Made by a program: the position numbers and the translations under genes. Below are positions 1 through 5,903 of a stretch of DNA of 8,217 nucleotides, in pieces. Positions within the stretch are counted from its first letter, which is position 1. Each line of letters begins with the position of its first letter. Below the pieces are notes generated by a model. That model did no database searches. It saw only the letters and a program-made list of their open reading frames with translations, and had not been told where the DNA came from. The DNA is from Deltaproteobacteria bacterium (GTDB lineage: Bacteria > Desulfobacterota > Desulfobulbia > Desulfobulbales > Desulfobulbaceae), in assembly GCA_013151365.1 (NCBI GenBank), contig JAADIK010000066.1:1-8217 (forward strand), in the 5' to 3' direction.

Positions 1-79
1 GCTCAAAGGCAACCTGATATTCGTTCTTTATTCTCTGATAAATAACCTGCTCGGCGGCAGGCAATGTCTGCGGATCCAT
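1..79 (-). CDS. 5' end of an unidentified protein, cut by the window edge
   Basis: An open frame runs leftward from an ATG at 79 off the window, giving 26 residues that begin MDPQTLPAAEQVIYQRIKNE. The start is supported by a GGGAG Shine-Dalgarno sequence six bases upstream and by an A/T-rich leader (on the minus strand, T-rich runs with TTTATAT). The visible part is mostly hydrophilic and probably helical, with no signal peptide or membrane segment. It is too short for me to assign a family. It points away from the other minus-strand genes only in the sense of being downstream of them: a strong terminator at 324-378 and a possible second one at 104-176 separate it from the ExtJ-like gene, so it probably has its own promoter. 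Confidence 0.6.
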   Translation of the reverse strand, partial: MDPQTLPAAEQVIYQRIKNEYQVAFE

Positions 80-323
80 ATAAAACTCCCATCAACGATA
101 TAAACAAAAAATATAAACAAAAAAATAAAATAAAAAAAGCCGGGCCGGACAAAAAACCTCGTTGCCGGGCCGGACACCAGTTACGATCCGGGCCGGAACC
201 CGTGTCATGTCAAGAGACAGATAACACCAAGGGACGTGCAAGATGCGTCAGTCGGCGCTTGGATGTAAGGAATAACGTAGAGTTTCACACCCTGTGACCA
301 GTTACAATTGCCTGGCGGGACTG
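80..323. other. Intergenic spacer, A-rich tract and short GC-rich repeats
   Basis: No convincing gene. It holds an A-rich tract (about 104-138), three CCGGGCCGGA copies (annotated separately), a repeated 9-mer ACCAGTTAC at 176-184 and 297-305, and a short inverted repeat TCACA-CCC-TGTGA at 285-297. The open frames that cross it have poor starts and low-complexity Lys/Asn-rich translations. The minus-strand T-rich side directly precedes the gene starting at 79, so part of it is probably that gene's promoter region, but I could not find a clear -35/-10 pair. Confidence 0.6.
139..197. repeat. Three short GC-rich direct repeats (CCGGGCCGGA)
   Basis: CCGGGCCGGA occurs at 140-149, 165-174 and 188-197, that is, at 25- and 23-bp steps. 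The first two copies share the longer GCCGGGCCGGACA (139-151, 164-176). The unit is almost self-complementary (CCGG-G-CCGG), so neighbouring copies can pair with one central G-G mismatch. Read on the minus strand, the last pair is followed by a long T-rich run (138 down to 104), which resembles a back-up intrinsic terminator upstream of the gene starting at 79. Function is inferred; only the repeats and T-run are visible. Confidence 0.5.
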
Positions 324-378
324 CAAAAAAAAACAAAAAAAGAGCCGGTTGATGACGGGAGTCATCAACCGGCTCTTT
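324..378 (-). terminator. Strong intrinsic terminator after the ExtJ-like gene
   Basis: A perfect 18-bp inverted repeat (339-356 and 361-378) closes a 4-base loop (357-360). Read on the minus strand, the stem is followed by a T-run interrupted by one G (338 down to 324), the classical Rho-independent arrangement. On the plus strand the stem is followed by GCAATAAG, so it should work in one direction only. It begins 27 bases after the stop of the minus-strand gene at 405-608. Confidence 0.93.
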
Positions 379-404
379 GCAATAAGAAAAAAACGTCCTG
401 TCGC

Positions 405-608
405 TCAGCAACCTTCCAGGGCCTGCTTGACGGCAGTTTTGACTTTTACTTTGTCACCGGCTTTCAGTTTGTCGGCCTTCCTGCAGGTCATGGTGACGGT
501 ATGGCCACTGACGCTGTTTACGGTGCACCTTACCTCTCTCGCCATTGCAAATCCGGCTACACTCAAGGTGAAAGCCGTAACCATTAATACAGTTACCAGT
601 TTTTTCAT
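405..608 (-). CDS. Small exported protein, ExtJ-like (selenite/tellurite reduction operon type)
   Basis: 67 residues. Residues 1-23 form a clear Sec signal peptide: MKK, a hydrophobic core (LVTVLMVTAFTLSVAGF) and a probable cut after AMA. The mature part is only about 44 residues, basic, with Cys28, Cys42 and a C-terminal Cys67; its pattern is C-T-V-x-S-V-x-G-x-T-V-x-M-x-C, then DKLKAGDKVKVKTA and a final EGC. From memory this resembles the small proteins named ExtJ in selenite/tellurite reduction operons of Geobacter-like bacteria; no such reductase or cytochrome gene is in the window, so function stays open. The fold is probably a small beta structure. The ATG has an AAGGAG ribosome site six bases upstream, a near-consensus promoter at 673-701 and a strong terminator downstream, so it is probably its own transcription unit, possibly with read-through from the thioredoxin gene 117 bp upstream. 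Confidence 0.8.
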   Translation of the reverse strand: MKKLVTVLMVTAFTLSVAGFAMAREVRCTVNSVSGHTVTMTCRKADKLKAGDKVKVKTAVKQALEGC

Positions 609-672
609 AATTCTCTCCTTTTCAGATTAAATTGAAAATTGATCCCGTCCAACTTTTCTGCAACCACGGAAA

Positions 673-701
673 AATATAAAAGTTTAACCTGGCATTGTCA
701 A
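673..701 (-). promoter_or_regulatory. Sigma-70-type promoter of the ExtJ-like gene
   Basis: On the minus strand a perfect TTGACA (-35, 696-701) is separated by 17 bases from TATATT (-10, 673-678). This predicts a transcript start near 665 and a leader of about 57 bases before the ATG at 608. It is the best-matching promoter in the window and implies strong expression of the small exported protein, independent of the thioredoxin gene upstream. Confidence 0.75.
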
Positions 702-725
702 TAAAAAGTCGAAAAAGACGTAATC

Positions 726-1253
726 TTACCGCAAAACCGACAGAATATCCTTCTCCAGCAGGGCCATGGAGGTATAGCCGGGATAGCGCTTCACCACATT
801 GCCCGCCCGGTTGACCAGGAAAGAGGTGGGAATACCGACAATGCCGCCGAAATCCCTGGTCGTTGACCGCTCCGACATCAGCACGGGATAATTGATATTC
901 TCCTGTTTAACAAGTTTGGCAACGATCCCGGGGCCGCCCTGGTCGACGGAAAGAGCGATGACGGAAAATCCCTGCGGCCCGAATTTTCTATTAAGCTGAA
1001 TAAGGTTCGGGATTTCATGACGACAGGGCGGACACCAGGTGGCAAAGAAGGTAATCAGCAGAACCTTGCCTTTGAAGGCGGCACTGCTGACCGTCTGGCC
1101 GCTAACGGCGGAAGACAGGGTGAACGGCGGCATCCGGGTGCTGGCACCGGCCACGGTCACGCTCATAACCAGGACCACGAGTCCGAAGAGGATCAAACCT
1201 ATTTTTCTCATGCTCTTATTTTTGAGATATTTCTTATTTTTCAAATACTTCAT
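726..1253 (-). CDS. TlpA/ResA-family exported thioredoxin-like protein
   Basis: 175 residues from the ATG at 1253. Residues 1-15 are Lys-rich, 16-37 form a hydrophobic segment (signal peptide with possible cut after AGA, or a membrane anchor), and 40-175 are a thioredoxin fold: FFATWCPPC with redox cysteines 74 and 77, FSVIALSVDQ, and the cis-proline loop GIPTSF (Pro142) followed by LVNRAGNVV. This is the TlpA/ResA/CcmG group, membrane-linked reductants that in known members keep cytochrome c apoproteins or other periplasmic thiols reduced; which substrate applies here cannot be read off. Start choice: 1253 has AGGGA seven bases upstream; an ATG at 1211 (MRKIGLILF) would also leave a good signal peptide but has a poor ribosome site; an upstream GTG at 1313 is unlikely. 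The N-terminus carries a tandem duplication, KYLKNK twice (residues 3-8 and 8-13 region). Confidence 0.9.
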   Translation of the reverse strand: MKYLKNKKYLKNKSMRKIGLILFGLVVLVMSVTVAGASTRMPPFTLSSAVSGQTVSSAAFKGKVLLITFFATWCPPCRHEIPNLIQLNRKFGPQGFSVIALSVDQGGPGIVAKLVKQENINYPVLMSERSTTRDFGGIVGIPTSFLVNRAGNVVKRYPGYTSMALLEKDILSVLR

Positions 1254-1341
1254 GTGGTATTCCCTGAAATAGTTATTGTTCTGTTTTTTGTTTTCATCAC
1301 CAAGCCGAGTCACGACCGGAAATGATTCTCAGTAAAATAAT

Positions 1342-1369
1342 AATTTACACCATGAAACCAGCCTGTCAA
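1342..1369 (-). promoter_or_regulatory. Probable promoter of the thioredoxin gene
   Basis: On the minus strand TTGACA (1364-1369) lies 16 bases before TAAATT (1342-1347). The -35 box overlaps the last codons and stop of the mobBA gene (stop at 1366-1368). It would start transcription near 1335, about 80 bases before the chosen ATG at 1253, and so can separate the thioredoxin gene from the mqn-mob operon. The -10 matches only 4 of 6 positions, hence the moderate confidence. Confidence 0.5.
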
Positions 1370-2436
1370 CATAAAGGGCCGGACGATGGAATATCGGCCG
1401 GTATATTTATGTTGAGCCATGATTGCCGCAAATGCGCCGGAGGCCGGGGCGAGATAACGGCCGACCGCCCCGCCAGGCTCCCGAGCCGGAAGCGGCCCGA
1501 GGCGGCGATCTCCTCCAGGTCGTCCCGGCAGCGGAAATCATAATAAGCCAGCAACGGTTCCGGCCGGCCGTCACCCCGGAGGTCGGGCAGGATGGCCCAG
1601 ACGCCGGGGCGCCTGGTGGCGAGCAGCCAGTCCAGGGCCCCGGGCTGCAGACACGGCTGATCGCAGGCCGTGACCAGCCAGCTCACACAGGGCTGCCAAC
1701 GCATAACGGATAAAATACCGGCCAGGGGGCCGGCCGCCCCCGGGGCGTCGGGAATACAGGGGACATCCGCGAGAGCGGCAGGGATCTCCCCCTGGCCCGA
1801 GATCACGACCCGGTCAACCTTTTCCCGCAATTTCGCCACCGCTCCTTCGAGCCAGGTCCGCCCTTCCCGGCGGAGCAGATGCTTGGGCCGCCCCATGCGC
1901 CTGCTCCGGCCGCCGATCAGCACGCAGCCCCACACCGGGGCCGCACACCACTGCCGGTCAAGCCAGGCCGTGATCCAGGCCAGGACAGCCTTTGCTTCGG
2001 CCTGACGCCAGGGCAAAACATGGAGGATCGGCCCCGGACCCGGCACTGGCTCCGAATGGCCTTCGCCGAGCAGCCAGAGTTTGGCAACCGGAGTTCCGGC
2101 ATGCCCTTCGACCAGGACCAGGTCATAGCTCCGGCACAGGCCGGCGAGCAACATCTTGAACCCGGGGTTCCGGTGCCGGCGCCCGAACATCCCCTCCCCT
2201 GACAGCCAGACATCGGCCCCGGCCCGGTAAAACCGGTCACTGTCTTTTCCCGGTCGATCAACCAGGACATTACGGGCGTCATACTTGACCACGGCGACGC
2301 GGATCCCCCGGGCCAGCAGCAGCGGGACCACGGCCTCGATCAAGGTCGTCTTGCCGGCGCCGCTGGAACCGCATATCCCGAGGACCGGCAGTCGATGCAA
2401 AAAGGAGTCTTCGGGCCCTTCAGCGTTTGTCTTCAT
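1366..2436 (-). CDS. MobB-MobA fusion: molybdenum cofactor guanylyltransferase with GTPase domain
   Basis: 356 residues with two domains. Residues about 15-160 match MobB: the P-loop GSSGAGKT (23-30), the stretch PGKDSDRFYRAGAD (62-75) and LVLVEGH (106-112). Residues about 168-350 match MobA: LIGGRSRRMGRPKHLL (173-188; family motif LAGGxSxRMGxxK), GPLAGILSVM (236-245), TACDQP (256-261, the metal-binding Asp) and the terminal NINIPAD (342-348). MobA joins GMP from GTP to molybdopterin to make the bis-guanine dinucleotide cofactor of DMSO-reductase-family enzymes such as formate dehydrogenases and nitrate reductases; MobB is a GTP-binding accessory. Action is cytoplasmic. The usual first LAGG is LIGG here, a mild change. 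The ATG overlaps the mqnD stop as ATGA (2433-2436), so translation is probably coupled. Fusions of the two domains are known in other bacteria. Confidence 0.92.
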   Translation of the reverse strand: MKTNAEGPEDSFLHRLPVLGICGSSGAGKTTLIEAVVPLLLARGIRVAVVKYDARNVLVDRPGKDSDRFYRAGADVWLSGEGMFGRRHRNPGFKMLLAGLCRSYDLVLVEGHAGTPVAKLWLLGEGHSEPVPGPGPILHVLPWRQAEAKAVLAWITAWLDRQWCAAPVWGCVLIGGRSRRMGRPKHLLRREGRTWLEGAVAKLREKVDRVVISGQGEIPAALADVPCIPDAPGAAGPLAGILSVMRWQPCVSWLVTACDQPCLQPGALDWLLATRRPGVWAILPDLRGDGRPEPLLAYYDFRCRDDLEEIAASGRFRLGSLAGRSAVISPRPPAHLRQSWLNINIPADIPSSGPLC

Positions 2437-3287
2437 TCATTTTTACCTGAATCCGTGCCGACCCAGGCCGGGGTATCGCTCTCGGGAAAAAGTCCGGCCG
2501 CCCGGCCGCGCCGGAAAAACTCAGCCACGGCCGCCCGGCCCTCCTCGCCGACACCCAGGGAAAAATCATTGACATACAGGTCGATATGGCTCCTGAGAAT
2601 CGGCTCATCCAACTCCCGGGCGTGCTGCCGGATATAGTCCCGGCACTGCTCCGGATGGGCCCGAGCCCACTGGAGGCTGGCCCGGACCGCCCGGTCGATT
2701 TCCCCGAGCACCGTATCGCCAAGCGTTCTCCGGGCGGCAATACAGCCGAGCGGAATCGGCAGGCCGGTCAGCTCCTCCCACCAGGCGCCCAGGTCCTGCA
2801 CGCATTCCAGGCCGTGGTCCTGGTAGGTAAAGCGGCTCTCGTGGATGATGACCCCGGCATCCACCCGGCCCCGGCGCACCGCCTCCATGATTTCATCAAA
2901 GCGCATAAGCCGGAGGTTCCCGCACCGGGGCGCATACAAACGGAGCAGCATGGCGGCCGTCGTATAGCGGCCCGGGATGGCGATACTCCAGTCCTCCATG
3001 TTCAGGGCCCGGCCCGTCGTCACCAGGAGCGGCCCGCAGCCGCGTCCCAGCGCCGCGCCCGCCGTCAACATGACATAGCGGTCCAACACGTGTCCCAGGG
3101 CGTGAAAAGAGAGCTTGCTGACATCAAGCCGTCCTTCCAGTGCCCAGCGGTTGAGGGTTTCAACATCATCCAGGATCTCGTCGGCAAAGGAGATATGCTC
3201 AAGGCCGACCTTGCCGTGCATCAAGGCATAAAAAATAAAGGTATCGTTGGGGCAGGGGGAATAGCCGATTGTCAGTTCCGCAGCCAT
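2433..3287 (-). CDS. mqnD: 1,4-dihydroxy-6-naphthoate synthase (futalosine menaquinone pathway)
   Basis: 284 residues, the usual family length. MqnD splits cyclic dehypoxanthinyl futalosine to release 1,4-dihydroxy-6-naphthoate, late in the futalosine route to menaquinone; it is cytoplasmic. Diagnostic motifs: GYSPCPNDTFIF (8-19), SKLSFHA (57-63), ALGRGCGPLLV (79-89), IPGRYTTAAMLLRL (104-117), IIHESRFTY (147-155; His149 is at the place of the family's catalytic histidine) and WWEELTGLPIPLG (169-181). The PCPND signature distinguishes it from the related chorismate dehydratase MqnA. The ATG at 3287 has AGGAG six bases upstream, and that AGGAG is part of the last codons and stop of mqnB, only three bases away, so the two are probably translated together. 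The other pathway genes (mqnA, mqnC, mqnE) are not in the window. Confidence 0.95.
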   Translation of the reverse strand: MAAELTIGYSPCPNDTFIFYALMHGKVGLEHISFADEILDDVETLNRWALEGRLDVSKLSFHALGHVLDRYVMLTAGAALGRGCGPLLVTTGRALNMEDWSIAIPGRYTTAAMLLRLYAPRCGNLRLMRFDEIMEAVRRGRVDAGVIIHESRFTYQDHGLECVQDLGAWWEELTGLPIPLGCIAARRTLGDTVLGEIDRAVRASLQWARAHPEQCRDYIRQHARELDEPILRSHIDLYVNDFSLGVGEEGRAAVAEFFRRGRAAGLFPESDTPAWVGTDSGKNE

Positions 3288-3290
3288 GAA

Positions 3291-3977
3291 CTACTCCTTC
3301 GCGGCCCTCGAAGGCCGGACCGGCAGGTGCCGGACCAGGACGGCCGTCACTTCGGCGGCCCGGACACACGCCTTTTCCAGCTGCCAACGGCCGGGGTCTC
3401 GGTCTTCCACCATGTTGCTGATGCAGCGCAGCTCGAGACAGGGCAGATGAAACTCTTCGCAGACGCGCGCCACGGCGGCCCCCTCCATGTTTTCACAAAG
3501 TCCCCGGTGAGCGGCGGCAAGCATGGCGCCGCGCCGGGCGGTACCGCTGGCACAGTTGACCGTAATAAACGTGCCGCAGTGAAAGGAAATATTCTCCGCA
3601 GACAAGGCCCGCCGGGCTTGGGCGCGCAGCTCGCGGTCCAGCGTAAACGTATCGTAAGCCCGCAGTTTTTTATCCGAAAACCGTTCAATCCGGTCCGCGA
3701 AACAGATACCGAGATCGCCCAGGACTTCGCGTTCAGCCAGGCAGATATCGAGCAGCCCGGGACTTGTCAGACCAGGGGAACCGGTGTACGCTCCGGCCAC
3801 GCCGAAATTGATAACGCCGCTGACCGGCCCGGGATGACGGCTCAACCAGGAATAGAGACGAACCGCGGTTTCCAGCGGCCCCAGGCCGGTGACCAGTTGC
3901 CGCACCCCCTCGCCGCCGGGGCAGACAGCCTGAAAGGGCTGCATTTCATTTTCAGTGGCCGAGGTCACCAGGTACAT
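3291..3977 (-). CDS. mqnB: Futalosine hydrolase (futalosine menaquinone pathway)
   Basis: 228 residues from the ATG at 3977. It belongs to the nucleoside phosphorylase / MTAN-like hydrolase family: GVINFGVAGAY (54-64) in the ribose/base site, FITVNCASGT (137-146), ENMEGAAVA (162-170) that holds the ribose hydroxyls, and RCISNMVEDRD (184-194) with the acidic residue that acts on the leaving base. MqnB removes hypoxanthine from futalosine to give dehypoxanthinyl futalosine, substrate of MqnC before MqnD. Neighbourhood with mqnD decides the assignment against a generic MTA/SAH nucleosidase. Start: an ATG at 3983 is also in frame, but AAGG (3984-3987) touches it, whereas it lies six bases before 3977. 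A hairpin (4000-4020) and a 10-bp palindrome (3991-4000) lie just upstream of the start. Confidence 0.93.
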   Translation of the reverse strand: MYLVTSATENEMQPFQAVCPGGEGVRQLVTGLGPLETAVRLYSWLSRHPGPVSGVINFGVAGAYTGSPGLTSPGLLDICLAEREVLGDLGICFADRIERFSDKKLRAYDTFTLDRELRAQARRALSAENISFHCGTFITVNCASGTARRGAMLAAAHRGLCENMEGAAVARVCEEFHLPCLELRCISNMVEDRDPGRWQLEKACVRAAEVTAVLVRHLPVRPSRAAKE

Positions 3978-3990
3978 AGGCATCCTTGTG

Positions 3991-4020
3991 CGGAATTCCG
4001 GCAGGGTCCGCCACCCTGCC
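3991..4020 (-). promoter_or_regulatory. Hairpin and palindrome in the mqnB leader
   Basis: The inverted repeat GGCAGGGT (4000-4007) / ACCCTGCC (4013-4020) encloses five bases, and the perfect palindrome CGGAATTCCG (3991-4000) abuts it, ending four bases before the mqnB ribosome site. It has no T-run, so it is not a terminator. It could be a protein-binding site or an RNA structure that affects mqnB translation; I do not recognise it as a known riboswitch. Confidence 0.35.
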
Positions 4021-4087
4021 CCGTCATTTCATGGGCCATACACAGAGAAACGCCGGCGGAATTCTCAGGCGCGGCCAAGAGGCCGGG

Positions 4088-4116
4088 CCGACAGGACCTC
4101 AACCTCCAACTATAAT
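4088..4116 (+). promoter_or_regulatory. Probable promoter of queA
   Basis: A perfect TATAAT (4111-4116) lies 17 bases after CCGACA (4088-4093; 4 of 6 matches to TTGACA). It predicts a start near 4123 and a queA leader of about 130 bases. The leader includes a small hairpin CCTTGC-AGG-GCAAGG (4144-4158) followed by an A-run. No convincing minus-strand promoter for mqnB was found in the same spacer; the best candidate is weak (TTGCCC with TACACT, around 4130-4160). Confidence 0.55.
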
Positions 4117-4252
4117 CATGCGGCGTAGTGTAGCAAAAGAATCCCTTGCAGGGCAAGGCGAAAAAAACCGCCAAGGCCAACAGATTCAGGATAATTTCAA
4201 CGTTACCAAGGTGATGAACGACAACCTCCACACTGCAACGACCAAGCAATCC

Positions 4253-5353
4253 ATGCCGAACTCTTTTGACCTTGACGCCTACAATTACGACCTGCCGCCG
4301 GAGAATATCGCCCAGCATCCGGCCGCCCGCCGCGATCAATCACGGCTTGCCGTTCTCGACTGCGAAAACGAGACCATCACCCATAGACGATTCGCCGACA
4401 TAACGGACTACCTGCGATCGGGCGACCTGCTGGTGGTCAACGACACCAGAGTCTTTCCGGCCCGCCTGCAGGGCCGGAAGGCAACCGGCGGCAAGGCGGA
4501 GGTCCTGCTTCTCCACTATCCGGCACCGATACAACCGGACCCGGACGCGGCAGGATGGCAAAGCGCGGCGGCGCTTGCCCTGATCAAGAGCTCCAAACGC
4601 CCCAAACCGGGCAGCTCTATATTCTTCGGAGAAGACCTGCGGGCCACGGTCCGGGAACTCCTTGATGGCGGCAAGGCCGAAATCCTTTTGCACTTTCCGG
4701 CAACGGAGGGAAAAACGCTTACCGACCTGCTGGGCCGCTACGGCCGGATACCGCTGCCGCCCTATATCAGGCGGCCCCATGGCGACAGCGCTGAAGACGC
4801 CCGCAGGTATCAGACCAAGTATGCGGTGCAGACCGGGTCGGTAGCCGCCCCGACCGCCGGTCTCCACTTCTCCGCCGCCCTGCTGGAAGACATCCGGCGC
4901 CGGGGAATCAACATCGCCGCCGTCACCCTGCATGTGGGTTACGGTACCTTTGCGCCGGTGCGGACTGAGGATATCCGGGAACACCGGATTCATGAAGAAT
5001 ACATTGAAGTGCCGGCAGAAACGGCGCAGATGGTCAACCAGGCTAAAAGATCAGGCCGCCGCATCTGGGCCGTAGGCACAACGACCGTGCGAACCCTCGA
5101 ATTTGCGGCGGCGGAATCCGGCCAAGTCCGGGCACGACGGGGATTATGCGGTTTGTATATCTATCCCGGGTTTCAATTCCGGGTCGTAGACAACCTGATC
5201 ACCAACTTCCACCTGCCCCGGTCATCACTGCTCTTCCTGGTCTCGGCCCTGGCCGGGCGGGAGAAAATTATGCACTGTTACCGGGAGGCCATTGATCTCG
5301 GCTACCGTTTTTTCAGCTACGGCGACGCCATGGCCCTTATTACCAAGCCGTAA
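4253..5353 (+). CDS. queA: tRNA preQ1(34) S-adenosylmethionine ribosyltransferase-isomerase
   Basis: 366 residues from the ATG at 4253. QueA transfers and rearranges the ribosyl part of S-adenosylmethionine onto 7-aminomethyl-7-deazaguanine at tRNA position 34, giving epoxyqueuosine, the penultimate step of queuosine synthesis; cytoplasmic. Family blocks in order: DLPPENIAQHP (13-23), LLVVNDTRVFPARL (59-72), GRIPLPPYIRR (164-174), YQTKYA and GSVAAPTAGLHF (186-206), VTLHVGYGTFAPV (224-236), IHEEYIEV (246-253), WAVGTTTVRTLE (272-283), YIYPGFQFRVVDNLITNFHLP (302-322), SSLLFLVSA (324-332), FFSYGDAM (353-360). All key blocks are intact. Start: neither candidate has a good ribosome site; 4253 fits the family N-terminus best, while an in-frame ATG at 4214 (AAGG only two bases upstream) would add 13 residues. 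It is divergent from mqnB, and a palindromic repeat starts nine bases after its stop. Confidence 0.95.
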   Translation: MPNSFDLDAYNYDLPPENIAQHPAARRDQSRLAVLDCENETITHRRFADITDYLRSGDLLVVNDTRVFPARLQGRKATGGKAEVLLLHYPAPIQPDPDAAGWQSAAALALIKSSKRPKPGSSIFFGEDLRATVRELLDGGKAEILLHFPATEGKTLTDLLGRYGRIPLPPYIRRPHGDSAEDARRYQTKYAVQTGSVAAPTAGLHFSAALLEDIRRRGINIAAVTLHVGYGTFAPVRTEDIREHRIHEEYIEVPAETAQMVNQAKRSGRRIWAVGTTTVRTLEFAAAESGQVRARRGLCGLYIYPGFQFRVVDNLITNFHLPRSSLLFLVSALAGREKIMHCYREAIDLGYRFFSYGDAMALITKP

Positions 5354-5362
5354 ACCACGGCG

Positions 5363-5477
5363 CCTGTAAGAGTTCAGCAGCACCTCATCTGCACACGCTC
5401 AGAACGTGCGGCATAGAGGGGCTATAGCCCACCCGTCCTGATCGTGCACATCTGAGGCACTGCTGCACTCTTACAGG
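5363..5477. repeat. 115-bp near-palindromic repeat element after queA
   Basis: The ends are long imperfect inverted repeats: the left arm from 5363 (CCTGTAAGAGTTCAGCAG, then CACCTCA and TCTGCAC) matches the reverse complement of the right arm ending at 5477 (CCTGTAAGAGTGCAGCAG, then TGCCTCAGA and GTGCAC). Complementarity continues inward with gaps to the perfect centre GGGCTATAGCCC (5419-5430), so almost the whole element can fold into one long hairpin. It carries no gene and I see no target-site duplication. It has the form of a MITE- or BIME-like intergenic palindrome. Lying nine bases beyond the queA stop and facing the fmdB-like gene end, it could also block convergent transcripts. It is unrelated in sequence to the element at 7095-7309. 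Confidence 0.75.
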
Positions 5478-5513
5478 TTTGAGGTAGAGACTATGTTTTG
5501 CATCCCCGGAGAA

Positions 5514-5529
5514 CCGTTACGAATCCGGA
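5514..5529. repeat. Possible solitary end of element A
   Basis: CCGTTACGAATCCGGA matches the right end of the short element A copy (6038-6053) at 15 of 16 positions. No matching left end or internal sequence is found next to it, so it would be a decayed fragment. A chance match is possible at this length. Confidence 0.35.
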
Positions 5530-5555
5530 GTCCCGCCCGGCCGGGCGGCGACCCC
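5527..5555. other. GC-rich hairpin downstream of the fmdB-like gene
   Basis: The 16-bp perfect palindrome CCGCCCGGCCGGGCGG (5533-5548) is extended by GGAGTC (5527-5532) and GACCCC (5550-5555), giving a stem of about 12 pairs with one wobble and a one-base bulge. It lies 25 bases after the minus-strand stop at 5580. There is no T-run on either side, so it is at best a weak intrinsic terminator, or it protects the 3' end of the fmdB-like transcript. Confidence 0.45.
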
Positions 5556-5579
5556 GGTAATCGCAGATTAAGAAATATT

Positions 5580-5903
5580 TCAGGCCGCAGCCGGGCAGCC
5601 CTTGCAGCTGTCGCCGCCGGTCTTGCACGGCGGGGACGACGTACCACCCTCTTTCTTGGCCACCGACTTGCCGTTTTTACTCTTGGCGCCGGGCGGACCG
5701 CCGTTTGTCCCCTTGCCGTTGGACTGACCGCAATATCCATCGGCATACCAACCCCTTCCCTTGAGCTGAAAGGAACTCATCGAGACCAGCTTCCGCACGG
5801 AGCCGCCGCAGTCAGGGCAGGTTTCCAGCGGGTTATCGGTCATATGTTGCTGTACCTCAAACACCTTGTCGCAAGCCGCACATTCATATTCATAAATCGG
5901 CAC
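5580..5903 (-). CDS. FmdB-family zinc-ribbon protein with Cys-rich tail
   Basis: 107 residues from a GTG at 5903. The N-terminus PIYEYECAACDKVFEVQQ is the hallmark of the FmdB / putative regulatory protein family (usually M/V-P-I-Y-E-Y-x-C); Cys8, Cys11, Cys29 and Cys32 form two CxxC pairs that should bind one zinc. Residues 45-57 (FQLKGRGWYADGY) are also typical. After it comes a low-complexity Gly/Lys/Ser linker (about 60-90) and a second set of cysteines (93, 100, 103) near the end. The family is named from a gene beside formamidase; its role is not established. The GTG is chosen because the family starts there and AGAGG lies seven bases upstream; the longer frame to 6044 runs through a repeat element. 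An inverted repeat (5902-5918) covers the ribosome site and start. The upstream region carries a short element A copy. Confidence 0.88.
   Translation of the reverse strand: MPIYEYECAACDKVFEVQQHMTDNPLETCPDCGGSVRKLVSMSSFQLKGRGWYADGYCGQSNGKGTNGGPPGAKSKNGKSVAKKEGGTSSPPCKTGGDSCKGCPAAA

Noticed and set aside
139..197. CRISPR-like array
   Set aside because: The repeats are only 10 bp with 13-15 bp between them, and there are no cas genes.
64..297. Plus-strand frame rich in Lys/Asn
   Set aside because: Low-complexity translation over the A-rich spacer with no supporting start, and it overlaps the well-supported minus-strand start at 79.
285..297. TCACA-CCC-TGTGA as a CRP-type operator
   Set aside because: The half-sites are in the opposite order and spacing to the known TGTGA-N6-TCACA site, and no gene start lies near.
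2586..4115. A long plus-strand open frame of 509 codons
   Set aside because: It lies antisense to mqnD and mqnB, whose family motifs are intact; the translation has no recognisable motif and is rich in Pro/Arg/Gly, as expected for the reverse of GC-rich genes.
4340..4993. A 217-codon minus-strand open frame
   Set aside because: It is antisense to queA, which is complete and matches its family throughout.
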